This document shows, one piece after another, positions 1 through 8,856 of a DNA stretch of 64,000 nucleotides. Source of the stretch: Phaeobacter sp. 11ANDIMAR09 (GTDB lineage: Bacteria; Pseudomonadota; Alphaproteobacteria; Rhodobacterales; Rhodobacteraceae); contig NZ_LIKT01000004.1 in NCBI RefSeq assembly GCF_001294455.1, positions 124,001-188,000 of the forward strand, given 5' to 3'. How positions within the stretch are numbered: the first letter of the stretch is position 1; each line of letters begins with the position of its first letter. A program made the translations under genes and the position numbers. The notes beneath the pieces are model-generated. The model was not told where the DNA came from. It searched no databases and saw nothing but the letters and a program-made list of their open reading frames with translations.

Positions 1-1
1 A

Positions 2-52
2 GCGCAATCGATGGCAGGGAATCATTTGCCAGTGCTGCCGGTTTTGGTCTAA
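2..52 (+). CDS. Possible C-terminal tail of an upstream gene
   Basis: Reading from base 2, one plus-strand frame stays open from the window edge and ends at a TAA at 50-52, ten bases before lysA. The last residues would read AGNHLPVLPVLV. A second frame is also open across these bases, so this is only a candidate end of an upstream gene. No ribosome binding site is obvious before lysA, which would fit translation coupled to an upstream gene in the same transcript. Confidence 0.25.
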   Translation, partial: AQSMAGNHLPVLPVLV

Positions 53-61
53 TCGCCCTTT

Positions 62-1327
62 ATGGATCACTTTCTCTACCGCGACGGCGCGCTCTACGCC
101 GAAGACGTGCCGGTTGCCGAGATCGCGGCTGCTGTGGGCACTCCGTTTTATGTCTATTCCACCGCAACCCTGTTGCGCCACTTTCGTCTGTTTGACGAGG
201 CTCTGACTGGCATGGATCATCTGGTCTGCTATGCGATGAAAGCGGCCAGCAATCAGGCCATCCTCAAGACCCTGGCCCAGGCAGGCGCGGGCATGGATGT
301 GGTCAGCCAGGGCGAATACCTGCGTGCCAAGTCGGCTGGGGTTCCTGGGGATCGAATCGTTTTCTCCGGTGTTGGCAAAACGGCCGAGGAAATCCGCTGT
401 GCTCTGAGCGGCGGGATTCGTCAGTTCAATGTGGAATCTGAACCTGAAATGGCAGTGATCAATGCGGTGGCGCTGGAGCTGGGGCAGGTGGCGCCCATCA
501 CCATCCGGGTCAACCCCGATGTGGATGCCAAGACCCATGCCAAAATCGCCACTGGTAAATCCGAGAATAAATTTGGCATTCCAATTTCTCGTGCCCGTGA
601 GGTCTATGCCCATGCTGCCACGCTGCCGGGGTTAAAGGTCATTGGCATTGATTGCCATATCGGCTCGCAGCTGACGGAACTGGAGCCCTTCCGTAAGGCC
701 TATGAAAAGATCGCAGAACTGACCGAGAGCCTGCGCGCCGATGGCCATGACATTCACCGCCTTGATCTGGGCGGGGGTTTGGGCATTCCCTATACCCGTT
801 CGAACGAGGCACCGCCGCTGCCGGTGGAATATGGTCAGCTGATCAAGGAGACGCTGGGGCATCTGGGCTGCGAGATCGAGATCGAGCCGGGCCGCCTGAT
901 TGCGGGGAATGCGGGCCTGATGGTCAGCAAGGTGATCTATGTGAAATCCGGTGAAGATCGCGAGTTCTTGATTGTTGATGGGGCGATGAATGATCTGATC
1001 CGCCCCGCCATGTACGAAGCGCATCACGATATCGTTGCAGTAAATGAGCCCGCTCCGGGGATTGAGAACCGCCCCTATGATATCGTCGGCCCGGTTTGCG
1101 AAACCGGCGATACCTTTGCCAAGGAACGCAATATGCCGCCGCTGAAGGCTGGGGATCTGATCGCCTTCCGCTCAGCCGGGGCCTATGGTGCGGTGATGGC
1201 CAGCGAATACAATTCGCGCCCGCTCATTCCCGAAGTTCTGGTGCATGGGGATCAATTTGCGGTTATTCGTGCACGGCCAGACTATGACGAAATGATAAAC
1301 CGCGATAGCATTCCGGAGTGGCTCTGA
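62..1327 (+). CDS. lysA: Diaminopimelate decarboxylase LysA
   Basis: PLP-dependent decarboxylation of meso-diaminopimelate to L-lysine, the last step of lysine synthesis; cytoplasmic. The 421-residue length is normal. Lys60 in CYAMKAASN is the expected PLP lysine. HIGSQ at 199-203, the GGG phosphate-binding loop at 237-239, EPGR at 275-278 and CETGD at 346-350 (the catalytic Cys of the dimer partner) are all present. It is an alanine racemase-type barrel followed by a beta domain. The next gene follows on the same strand after about 60 bases and is probably co-transcribed. The family assignment is secure. Confidence 0.97.
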   Translation: MDHFLYRDGALYAEDVPVAEIAAAVGTPFYVYSTATLLRHFRLFDEALTGMDHLVCYAMKAASNQAILKTLAQAGAGMDVVSQGEYLRAKSAGVPGDRIVFSGVGKTAEEIRCALSGGIRQFNVESEPEMAVINAVALELGQVAPITIRVNPDVDAKTHAKIATGKSENKFGIPISRAREVYAHAATLPGLKVIGIDCHIGSQLTELEPFRKAYEKIAELTESLRADGHDIHRLDLGGGLGIPYTRSNEAPPLPVEYGQLIKETLGHLGCEIEIEPGRLIAGNAGLMVSKVIYVKSGEDREFLIVDGAMNDLIRPAMYEAHHDIVAVNEPAPGIENRPYDIVGPVCETGDTFAKERNMPPLKAGDLIAFRSAGAYGAVMASEYNSRPLIPEVLVHGDQFAVIRARPDYDEMINRDSIPEWL

Positions 1328-1390
1328 CAAAACCGGCTGATCCTGTCGCGTGTTGTGCCACATGCACGGCCCAAAGGAGGCAGAGCGGTA

Positions 1391-4024
1391 ATGGCGCGCG
1401 CTGGCAAGACTGACCCGAGACTACAGCCCCTGCGCTGGCCTCTGCGGCTGACCCGGGGGGGGCTGTTTTGCGAACGCGTGTTGCGGGCCTTCTGGCCGCT
1501 GTTCTCTGTAGTGGCGGCATCGACGGCGATGCTGATGCTGGGGCTGCATGAGATTTTGCCCCGTGCCGTAGTTCTGGGCGGTGCTGGTGCGGCGCTGCTG
1601 GCTATGCTTGCCGGTCTGATTTTTGCGCTATGGCGCTTTCGTTTCCCAAATCAGGCCGAGGTTCTGGCGCGTTTGGATGCCAGCCTGCCCGGGCGTCCGG
1701 TCACGGCCCTGTTGGATGTGCAGGCAACGGGCGTCGAAGATAGCGCGACGGCGGCTTTGTGGCAGGCGCATCAGGTCCGTATGGCACGCGTTGCGGCCCA
1801 CGCCAAAGCACCGGCCCCCAATCTGCGGCTTGCTGCTGCCGATCCCTATGCGCTGCGTTATGTGGCGCTGGTCTCGCTGCTCATTGCGCTGATCTTTGGC
1901 TCCTTCTGGCGTGTCGGCACTCTGTCAGCCATTGCGCCGGGGGGCGCAGAGGCTGGGCTGACCGGTCCCTCCTGGGAGGGCTGGATCGAGCCGCCGCGCT
2001 ATACTGGCCTGCCCGTGCTCTATCTCAATGATCAGGCGGGGGAGGCGCTAGAGCTTGCCCAGGGCAGCCGTATCACCCTGCGGTTCTATGGTGAAGCCGG
2101 GGCCCTGACTCTGGCCCATAGCCTGTCGGTGCCGGATGAAACGGTCAGCGAGGAGCCCAGGCTTGAATATGACGTTGAGGTGCAACGCTCTGGCTCGCTT
2201 GAGATCCTGGGCCAGGGCGGGCAGCGTTGGGACATTGCAGTGCTGACGGATCAGCCGCCCCATGTTTCGATTACCGGATTGCCGGAACTGACCGAAGACG
2301 GCGCCTTGTCGCTGCCCTTCCTGGCGCAGGATGACTATGGGGTTGAGGGCGGAACGGTGCGGATTTCGCTGGACTATCTGGCCCTGTCGCGCCGACACGG
2401 GCTGGCACTGGAGCCGGAAACGCGCGGCGACATCGAATTGGACCTGCCGCTGCCGGTGAGCGGGTCTCGACAGGCCTTTGACGGGTTCCTGATCGAGGAT
2501 TTCGCTGCGCACCCCTGGGCGAATTTGCCCGTGATCTTCAGCTTTTCTGTGCGCGATGCCGCCGGGCAGTCTTCGGTCTCCTCTGGGTTGGGGGCGCCTC
2601 TGGTTGCGCCACGTTTCTTTGATCCGCTGGCGGCGGCGGTAGCGGAGCAGCGGCGGGATCTGATCTGGACGCGGGGCAACAGCCTGCGCATCACCCGGGT
2701 GCTGCGGGCCCTGTCGCACCGCCCCGAGGACCTGTTTCGCGAGGCTGGGAGCTATCTGCAGATGCGGGGCATTCTGCACCGGTTGGAGGCTGCGGTGCAG
2801 CAGGGGGCTGCGGCGGGGCAACCTATTACCGACGGCCAGCAGGAGGAAAGCGCTGCCGCGCTCTGGGCTTTGGCGCAGAGCCTGGAAGAGGGCGATATTG
2901 GTGATGCGCTGGAGCGGATGCAGCGGGCCAAGGAACGCCTGAGCCAGGCCATGCGCGACGGGGCCAGCGATGAAGAAATTGCCCGCTTGATGCAGAAGCT
3001 GCGCGAAGCCACTCAGGATTATATGCGCCAGTTGCAACGCCAGGCACAGCGCGACAATCCCTCTGGGGAGAGCTCTGAGGCACAGGAAAACGGCATGACG
3101 CTGAGCCAGCAGGATCTGCAGGCGATGATGGACCGCATCCAGGAATTGATGGAACAGGGCCGCATGGCCGAGGCCGAACAGGCCTTGGAAGAGTTCCAAC
3201 GCATGATGGAAAACATGCGGATGACCCAAAACCAGCAGGGGCAAAACGGCTCTGACGGCCAGCAAGCCATGGAGGAACTGGGCGAGACTTTGCAGCAGCA
3301 GCAGGGGCTGTCGGATCAGGCCTTCCGCGATTTGCAGGAACAGTTCAATCCCAATGCGCAGGCTGGTGAAAGCCAGAACAACGAGGGGCGCAGCGGTGGC
3401 CAGGGCCGGGGGCAACAGCACCAGGGCGGCTCGGGCGGCGAAGGCCAGTCAGGTCAGAACGGCAGTGAGGGCCAAAACGGCCAGGCGCCAGGTGGATCCG
3501 CGCAGGGCGGCGCTGATGGGGGCGGCACAGGTGCTGGCAGTCTGGCTGAGCAGCAGCAGGCCCTGCGCGATGCATTGCGGCGCCAGCAAGAGGGGCTGCC
3601 GCTGGGACAGGGAGGCGAGGGCGAAGCCACAGGAGAGGCGCTGGACCGCGCCGGAGAGGCGATGGAGGGGGCGGAAGAGGCTCTGCGCCAGGGAGATCTG
3701 GCCGAGGCGATTGACCGTCAATCAGAAGCCATGGAGGCGCTGCGCGAAGGTCTGCGTGCTCTGGGGGAGGCCATGGCACAGAACAATCAACAGCCAGGAC
3801 AGCAACCGGGGCAGGGCGACAGCCAGTCCATGGGGCGGGCCGACCCCTTGGGCCGTGATCGCAATGCTGCGGGGCTGGGAGATCAGCTCAACTCGGAGTT
3901 CGGCAATGGCCGGGGACATCGTCGGGCCTGGGATCTGCTGGAAGAGCTGCGTCGCCGGATGGGCGAACAGGACCGTTCTGAGGACGAATTGCGCTATTTC
4001 GAACGCCTGCTGGATCAGTTCTGA
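1391..4024 (+). CDS. TIGR02302/DUF4175-type large membrane protein
   Basis: Protein of 877 residues. The ATG at 1391 is chosen because AAAGGAGG lies about ten bases upstream; an earlier in-frame ATG at 1355 would add 12 residues without such a site. Hydrophobic segments lie near residues 30-52, 57-80 and 150-170. A large, probably periplasmic, beta-rich part follows. Then comes a helical, charged segment rich in Glu, Gln and Met, and a long low-complexity stretch of Gln, Gly, Asn and Ser at about residues 640-820. The protein ends in a basic and acidic helix. It matches the alphaproteobacterial TIGR02302 family that commonly follows lysA. Its function is unknown; an envelope role is only inferred from the topology. 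Confidence 0.85.
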   Translation: MARAGKTDPRLQPLRWPLRLTRGGLFCERVLRAFWPLFSVVAASTAMLMLGLHEILPRAVVLGGAGAALLAMLAGLIFALWRFRFPNQAEVLARLDASLPGRPVTALLDVQATGVEDSATAALWQAHQVRMARVAAHAKAPAPNLRLAAADPYALRYVALVSLLIALIFGSFWRVGTLSAIAPGGAEAGLTGPSWEGWIEPPRYTGLPVLYLNDQAGEALELAQGSRITLRFYGEAGALTLAHSLSVPDETVSEEPRLEYDVEVQRSGSLEILGQGGQRWDIAVLTDQPPHVSITGLPELTEDGALSLPFLAQDDYGVEGGTVRISLDYLALSRRHGLALEPETRGDIELDLPLPVSGSRQAFDGFLIEDFAAHPWANLPVIFSFSVRDAAGQSSVSSGLGAPLVAPRFFDPLAAAVAEQRRDLIWTRGNSLRITRVLRALSHRPEDLFREAGSYLQMRGILHRLEAAVQQGAAAGQPITDGQQEESAAALWALAQSLEEGDIGDALERMQRAKERLSQAMRDGASDEEIARLMQKLREATQDYMRQLQRQAQRDNPSGESSEAQENGMTLSQQDLQAMMDRIQELMEQGRMAEAEQALEEFQRMMENMRMTQNQQGQNGSDGQQAMEELGETLQQQQGLSDQAFRDLQEQFNPNAQAGESQNNEGRSGGQGRGQQHQGGSGGEGQSGQNGSEGQNGQAPGGSAQGGADGGGTGAGSLAEQQQALRDALRRQQEGLPLGQGGEGEATGEALDRAGEAMEGAEEALRQGDLAEAIDRQSEAMEALREGLRALGEAMAQNNQQPGQQPGQGDSQSMGRADPLGRDRNAAGLGDQLNSEFGNGRGHRRAWDLLEELRRRMGEQDRSEDELRYFERLLDQF

Positions 4025-4130
4025 TCCGCTCAGCCGCCCTGGTGGGCAGGACGCGGCACTGAGACTGTCTCGCCAATCCTGGCTGGCCTGGCAGGTTGGC
4101 CGGGCGGGTTGGCCTGACTGAGGGGGCAGT

Positions 4131-5114
4131 CTAGAGCTGCGGGTTTTGCAAGGCTGAGACCTGCAGATCCAGCCAGAGGCGCATCTTATCCACCCAGGTC
4201 ACATAGCTGCTGAGATAGGGATCGGCTTGCGGCAGGATCTCTGCAATCTGTGGCGCATTACTATAGACCATCACCAGGGCCAGCACCGCCAGGATTGCCA
4301 GAGCAAATCCACGGGTGAACCCGGATTTTCGGGCCGCTGGTGGTAAGGTGTCAGTGACAGGCGGCTGGGCGGTACTATCGGCCGCGCGCAGAGTCGAATT
4401 GATCTCTTCGATATCGGGCAGGACGCCTCGCTTTAGCCCGCTGGCCTCAGCGGCCAGTCGGCGGGGATCTTCGCCGCGGATGCGTGCCATACGATCCTGG
4501 GCCTGCCGGTTGCGCCGCGCCTCGTCATTCTCTGGCAGGTCATCCAAACCAAGGTTCGGCTGTATCTCCAATGACTGCGATTGATTTTGATCGGCGGCGC
4601 GCAGGCTGGCCTCACGCTCTGCCTCCTCGCGCAGAATATCGCTCAGGGCCGGGTCCAACCCACGGGGGGACTGCGGCGCGCTCGCCTCCTCTGCCGCTGG
4701 CATCGCTTCGGTTTGGTCGTATTGGTCCTGCGCGCCTGGATCTTCGGCTTGCGGCGCAGCATCGGTGCTCTCGACCTCTTCTGGACCGGTGTCGTCCCCA
4801 GATGTCGGCATCTCTGCGGCGGACTCTGAAGCGATTTCCACCTTGGCCACCGGAGCCTCGGCCCCTGAAACAGACGGGAATTCTGCCTCACCCTGTTGTT
4901 GTGAAGGGGAGGGGGTTGCCTCTGTCTGGGTCATGTCAGGGCTTGGTGCCTCTGACGTCGCAGCCTCTTCGGTCTCAGCCGCTGGCGTATAGCCTGCGGG
5001 ATGCTGAAACCAGGTATCCCCGCAATTGGAACACTGCACATCACGGCCTTCTTCTGGAATGACGTCATCCGGCACTTCGTACTGGGCACCACAATTCGGG
5101 CATGTCAGACGCAT
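4131..5114 (-). CDS. Zinc-ribbon (MJ0042-type) single-pass membrane protein
   Basis: 327 residues. The start at 5114 is preceded by AAGGAG on the minus strand; a longer reading frame exists upstream but lacks a good site. The N terminus MRLTCPNCGAQYEVPDD, with a second CSNC about 20 residues later, is a four-cysteine MJ0042/PF13717 zinc ribbon. A long acidic, Pro/Glu/Ala-rich, probably disordered region follows. One hydrophobic segment near residues 270-288 (ALAILAVLALVMVY) precedes a short C-terminal tail. Zinc-ribbon membrane proteins of this form are common in Rhodobacterales and have no established function. It is divergent from ftsE and convergent with the TIGR02302 gene. Confidence 0.85.
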   Translation of the reverse strand: MRLTCPNCGAQYEVPDDVIPEEGRDVQCSNCGDTWFQHPAGYTPAAETEEAATSEAPSPDMTQTEATPSPSQQQGEAEFPSVSGAEAPVAKVEIASESAAEMPTSGDDTGPEEVESTDAAPQAEDPGAQDQYDQTEAMPAAEEASAPQSPRGLDPALSDILREEAEREASLRAADQNQSQSLEIQPNLGLDDLPENDEARRNRQAQDRMARIRGEDPRRLAAEASGLKRGVLPDIEEINSTLRAADSTAQPPVTDTLPPAARKSGFTRGFALAILAVLALVMVYSNAPQIAEILPQADPYLSSYVTWVDKMRLWLDLQVSALQNPQL

Positions 5115-5317
5115 AAAGATCTCCTTGACCCCGGCGGTCTCCGGGGAGCTGTCGGCAGTATTTTTAAATGACAATAGGCAGTTCGGCGCTTTGGCGAAAG
5201 GGTGAATTATGCCAAAGCAGCCACCGTGACAGGCCTGCATTGGCTGCTTTGAACCATGGCCCATTGAAACTGACGGGCTGCTGGGGCAAAACTGCTGAGC
5301 GCAAACAGGGGACAGTC

Positions 5318-5995
5318 GTGATAGAGCTGGAAAACGTTGGCTATAACTACGGAGGCGGGGAGCTGCTGAGCGATGTCTCGGTGAAGCTGGCGCCTGGGTC
5401 TTTTCATTTCCTGACCGGACCTTCGGGCGCGGGTAAGACCACCCTGTTGAAACTGTGCTATGGCGCGCTGACCCCGACTTCGGGCCGGGTGCGGGCCTTC
5501 AACATGGATGTGCAGGGGTTGGATCGGGATCAGATGGCGCATCTGCGCCGCCGGGTTGGTGTGGTGCATCAGGACTGCCGGTTTCTGGACCACCTGCCGG
5601 TGATCGAAAACATCGCGCTGCCTTTGATCGTTGCCGGCAAAGACCTGGCCCAGGAAGAGGCGAACCTACGGGAATTGCTGAATTGGGTGGGGCTGTCGCA
5701 GCGCGCCGATGCGCTGCCGCCGGAACTGTCCGGTGGCGAGCGGCAACGGGCGGCGCTGGCGCGGTCGGTGATCCTGTCACCGGATGTGATCATCGCCGAT
5801 GAGCCCACGGGCAATGTTGATTGGGAAATGTCTCAGCGATTGTTGCAGCTCCTGGTCGAACTCAACCGGATGGGTAAGACCATTCTGGTGGCGACCCATG
5901 ACATGGCTCTGATCCGGGCCGCCAAGAAACAGGTGCAGGCCCGGGTGTTGCGGATCTCGGCCAAACAGCTGATCCAAGCGGGGGCAGACCTATGA
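5318..5995 (+). CDS. ftsE: Cell division ATP-binding protein FtsE
   Basis: ATPase of the FtsEX complex, which sits at the division site and controls periplasmic peptidoglycan hydrolysis. With the GTG start at 5318 the protein is 225 residues, the usual FtsE length; the frame extends upstream but the family N terminus begins at IELENVGY. Walker A GPSGAGKT is at 34-41, signature LSGGERQ at 137-143, and Walker B VIIADEP at about 158-163. The stop overlaps the ftsX start by four bases, typical of translational coupling. The division role is family knowledge; the ATPase motifs are seen directly. Confidence 0.95.
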   Translation: MIELENVGYNYGGGELLSDVSVKLAPGSFHFLTGPSGAGKTTLLKLCYGALTPTSGRVRAFNMDVQGLDRDQMAHLRRRVGVVHQDCRFLDHLPVIENIALPLIVAGKDLAQEEANLRELLNWVGLSQRADALPPELSGGERQRAALARSVILSPDVIIADEPTGNVDWEMSQRLLQLLVELNRMGKTILVATHDMALIRAAKKQVQARVLRISAKQLIQAGADL

Positions 5996-6891
5996 GCGAA
6001 GGACGGTTGCGCAAACTCATTGTGGGCGATGCCCAGGCGGACCGGGTGGTCCCCCCCAGCGGCTTTACGGCTCAGCTGACGCTGTTTGTCTCGGGCGCCA
6101 TGGCCTTTCTGGCGGTCTTTGCCCTGGCCCTGTCGCTGGCCTCGGGGCGGTTGGCCAATCGCTGGGCGGATGAGCTGGCCCGGGCCGCGACCCTGCGGAT
6201 CAATGCTCCCGCTGAACAGCGCCTGGCCCAGACCGAAGCGGCACTGACTTTGTTACGCCAAACCCCCGGCGTCGCCTCTGCCCGGGCCTTTACAGCCGAA
6301 GAACAGGCTGAGCTGCTGGCACCCTGGTTTGGCGCAGCCCTCCCCATCGACAGCCTGCCTGTGCCGCAGTTGATCGAGGTGATCGAAGGCGACCCCGGCT
6401 ATGACGGCACTGGTCTGCGGCTGCGTCTGCAGGCTGAGGTGCCCGGCGCGGTGCTGGATGACCACACCCGCTGGCGCGCCCCGCTGGTGGATGCCGCCCG
6501 GGCTCTGCGCCGCCTGGGCGCGGTGTCCATCCTGCTGATTGCCGGGGCCACGGCAGCCATGATTACCCTGGCAGCCAATGCGGCCCTTGCGGCCAATGCT
6601 CAGGTGATCGAAGTGCTGCGACTGGTTGGGGCATTGGACAGCTATATCGCCCATGCCTTTGTGCGACGCTTTACGCTGCGCGCCCTTGGCGGGGCTGCTG
6701 CAGGTGTCGGATTGGGCATGATCGGAGTCTGGCTGATGCCGGCAGCCTCAAATGAAGGCGGGTTTTTGACTGGACTTGGCTTTCAGGGCTGGGCCTGGCT
6801 GCTACCGCTCCTGATCCCACCGCTGGGCGCGCTGGTCGCCTTTGCTGCTACAACCCGCGCGGCCAATAAACGTTTGGGAGATTTAACGTGA
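5992..6891 (+). CDS. ftsX: Cell division protein FtsX
   Basis: Integral membrane partner of FtsE, 299 residues. There is a hydrophobic segment near residues 27-50, an extracytoplasmic domain of about 120 residues, then three more membrane segments (about 175-200, 230-250 and 265-285), giving the four-helix FtsX/MacB-like topology. The ATG overlaps the ftsE stop. Its TGA overlaps the GTG start of plsC, so ftsE, ftsX and plsC form a tightly packed unit. FtsX sequences diverge strongly, so the call rests on topology and the ftsE neighbour. Confidence 0.93.
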   Translation: MSEGRLRKLIVGDAQADRVVPPSGFTAQLTLFVSGAMAFLAVFALALSLASGRLANRWADELARAATLRINAPAEQRLAQTEAALTLLRQTPGVASARAFTAEEQAELLAPWFGAALPIDSLPVPQLIEVIEGDPGYDGTGLRLRLQAEVPGAVLDDHTRWRAPLVDAARALRRLGAVSILLIAGATAAMITLAANAALAANAQVIEVLRLVGALDSYIAHAFVRRFTLRALGGAAAGVGLGMIGVWLMPAASNEGGFLTGLGFQGWAWLLPLLIPPLGALVAFAATTRAANKRLGDLT

Positions 6892-7628
6892 AATTTGCAC
6901 TCCAGTGGCTCCGGTCATTCCTGTTTGTGTTTCAGATCTATTTCATGATGCCGATCTTTGGTCTGGTCTTTGCGCCCTGGGCCATCTTTAGCAAACGTGG
7001 CGCGCGGGCCTGCTGCAAGAGCTATTCGCGCTGGGTTTTCTGGACGGCGCGTTTGATGGTCGGCATCCGCTGCGAGGTGCGCGGCACACCGCCATCAGGG
7101 GAAGTGCTGATCGCGGCCAAGCATCAGTCCTTTTTGGATATCATGATGATCTTTACCGCGCTGCCCACGGCCAAGTTCATCATGAAAAAAGAGATCCTGC
7201 GCACCCCGGTGATTGGTCAATATGCGAAACTGCTGGACTGTGTCGCCGTGGATCGCGGCAAACGCGGTGCCGCGATTGAGAAAATGGTCATGGACGTCCA
7301 GGAGGGCCACCAGGAGGCAGGCCAGCTGATCATCTATTCCCAGGGCACCCGCGTGGCTCCAGGCGTCAAGGCCGACTATAAGGTGGGCACTGGGGTTCTC
7401 TATGAGCAATTGGCGCAGCCCTGCGTGCCGGTGGCGACCAATGTCGGCGTGCTCTGGCCGCGCACGGGGATTATGCGCAAGCCCGGGGTCGCGGTGGTCG
7501 AATTCCTCGACCAGATCGACGCGGGCCTGGAGCGCAAAGAATTCATGGAGCTCTTGGAAGCCCGAGTTGAAGCAAAATCCAATGCCTTGATGCGCGAAGT
7601 GGGGTTTGATCCTGATGCAGTATCTTAA
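6888..7628 (+). CDS. plsC: 1-acyl-sn-glycerol-3-phosphate acyltransferase (PlsC family)
   Basis: Transfers an acyl chain to lysophosphatidic acid to make phosphatidic acid, at the inner face of the membrane. 246 residues with a GTG start that overlaps the ftsX stop. The catalytic HX4D motif is His79-Asp84 (HQSFLD). The substrate motif reads SQGTR near 151-155, with Gln where many PlsC proteins have Glu (EGTR). Hydrophobic segments near residues 10-35 anchor it. The last 14 bases overlap the next gene. It is distinct from the larger PlsB-like protein at 36.8 kb. The biochemical role is inferred from the family. Confidence 0.9.
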   Translation: MKFALQWLRSFLFVFQIYFMMPIFGLVFAPWAIFSKRGARACCKSYSRWVFWTARLMVGIRCEVRGTPPSGEVLIAAKHQSFLDIMMIFTALPTAKFIMKKEILRTPVIGQYAKLLDCVAVDRGKRGAAIEKMVMDVQEGHQEAGQLIIYSQGTRVAPGVKADYKVGTGVLYEQLAQPCVPVATNVGVLWPRTGIMRKPGVAVVEFLDQIDAGLERKEFMELLEARVEAKSNALMREVGFDPDAVS

Positions 7629-8220
7629 GAAGATCGAAGACCTGGAGGCGCTCTACGGCAAGCCCGGCGCACCTTCGCTACGTAAAGTGGCGCGTCGCAT
7701 GACGCCGCTCTATCGCAAATGGATCATGGCGTCCAAGCTTTGCATGTTGACCACTGTTGGCCCCGAAGGAACCGATGACAGCCCGCGCGGTGATGATGGC
7801 CCGGTGGTGCAGGAGTTGGACCCAGGCACCCTGGCCATGCCCGATTGGCGCGGCAACAACCGGCTGGATTCGCTGCGTAACATCATCCGCGATGGGCGGG
7901 TCTCGCTGATGTTTTTGGTGCCCGGATCGAACAATGTTGTGCGCGTCAATGGCACGGCGCAGGTGACTGCCGATGCGGATCTGCGTGCCCGATTTGAGAA
8001 AAAAGGCAAACTGCCCGCCACGGTCATCGTCATTGCGATTGACGAGATCTACAGCCAATGCGCCCGCGCCATGCTGCGGGCAGGCACCTGGAGCGGTCTG
8101 GATGAAAGCAAGGGCCTGCCCAGCATGGGCGAGATCCTGGCCGAGCAGACCGATGGCGAAGAAGGCGGCAAGGACTATGACCAAGCCTGGGGGGCGCGTG
8201 CCGCCCAGACCATGTGGTGA
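7615..8220 (+). CDS. Pyridoxamine 5'-phosphate oxidase-type flavoprotein
   Basis: 201 residues from the ATG at 7615; a TTG three codons earlier is possible. The fold-defining stretch ASKLCMLTTVGPEGTDDSPR is followed by the split-barrel FMN-binding pattern and a C-terminal Arg/Trp-rich part (ARAMLRAGTW). This resembles the MSMEG_1061-like PPOX group (TIGR04025), usually annotated as FMN- or F420-dependent, with unknown substrates. The start lies inside the end of plsC, suggesting coupling, but a functional link to FtsEX or lipid synthesis is not established. Confidence 0.85.
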   Translation: MQYLKKIEDLEALYGKPGAPSLRKVARRMTPLYRKWIMASKLCMLTTVGPEGTDDSPRGDDGPVVQELDPGTLAMPDWRGNNRLDSLRNIIRDGRVSLMFLVPGSNNVVRVNGTAQVTADADLRARFEKKGKLPATVIVIAIDEIYSQCARAMLRAGTWSGLDESKGLPSMGEILAEQTDGEEGGKDYDQAWGARAAQTMW

Positions 8221-8223
8221 TTC

Positions 8224-8454
8224 ATGGAGCCGGTAGAGACAGGGTCTAATGCCAGCGCCGCGCTGATCTGGATCGGCTGCTACCTGGCGATCTGGGGGCT
8301 GCTCTTGTGGTTGTCGCCTCAGTTCCGCGAGGGTTTTGTCGACTGGCTGCGCTTGAAAGACCCCATTGGCTGGCGGTTTTGGCGGCAAAACATCCTGTTT
8401 GCCGCCTTCAGCCTTGGCTATCTGGCCGTTGGCCTGTTGTTTATGGGCCTCTGA
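8224..8454 (+). CDS. Small two-helix membrane protein
   Basis: 76 residues, starting three bases after the flavoprotein stop. Two hydrophobic segments (about residues 13-30 and 56-74) flank a short polar loop containing WRFWRQN. No known domain is recognised. Position and spacing indicate it is the last gene of the ftsEX-plsC transcript. Confidence 0.65.
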   Translation: MEPVETGSNASAALIWIGCYLAIWGLLLWLSPQFREGFVDWLRLKDPIGWRFWRQNILFAAFSLGYLAVGLLFMGL

Positions 8455-8466
8455 ACGAATAATTGC

Positions 8467-8493
8467 TGCCGGGGACTTGCGAGCCTCCCGGCA
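8467..8493. terminator. Stem-loop between convergent genes
   Basis: A perfect 7-bp inverted repeat (TGCCGGG / CCCGGCA) with a 13-base loop lies just after the 76-residue membrane protein and before the convergent EthD-type gene. There is no clear T-run, so it may be a weak or bidirectional terminator. Confidence 0.45.
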
Positions 8494-8521
8494 AATGGGG
8501 GGCTGGCGATTGAGCGACTGA

Positions 8522-8836
8522 TCAGCCGTGGATCAAATCGCCAATCAGGATCTGGGGCCGGACATTGGTGAAATTGGGCACGTCATCCACGATCACGCCG
8601 CCGGTTTCGGACATGGCTTTGTCGAGCGCTTCCATGTCTGGGAAGGTGATGGTGGCGATGGCCAGATAGGCCGGCGGGACATCAGGACCGCTGGCCAGAC
8701 CTTTGGTCACTTCGACGCCTTCGATCACTTCGCCCCAATGTTCCTGCACCAGCGGCAGATGGGTCTCGAGATAGTAGTCATAATCAAAAACCGCGTCTTC
8801 ACGAGCGGGGTAAATCACTTGCAGGGTGGTGGGCAT
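8522..8836 (-). CDS. EthD-family protein
   Basis: 104 residues with the dimeric alpha-beta barrel pattern of the EthD family: a start like MPTTLQVIYPAR, then YYLETHLPLV with the conserved His, and a C-terminal half ending NVRPQILIGDL. EthD proteins accompany ethyl tert-butyl ether degradation in some actinobacteria, but the family is broad and most members have no assigned reaction. It stands alone, downstream of a secreted hypothetical protein on the same strand. Confidence 0.8.
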   Translation of the reverse strand: MPTTLQVIYPAREDAVFDYDYYLETHLPLVQEHWGEVIEGVEVTKGLASGPDVPPAYLAIATITFPDMEALDKAMSETGGVIVDDVPNFTNVRPQILIGDLIHG

Positions 8837-8856
8837 TGGACTGTGTCCTCTCTTGG

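Noticed and set aside
2048-3421. 457-codon minus-strand open frame inside the TIGR02302 gene
   Set aside because: Antisense frame without any recognisable domain; the plus-strand protein is the conserved family.
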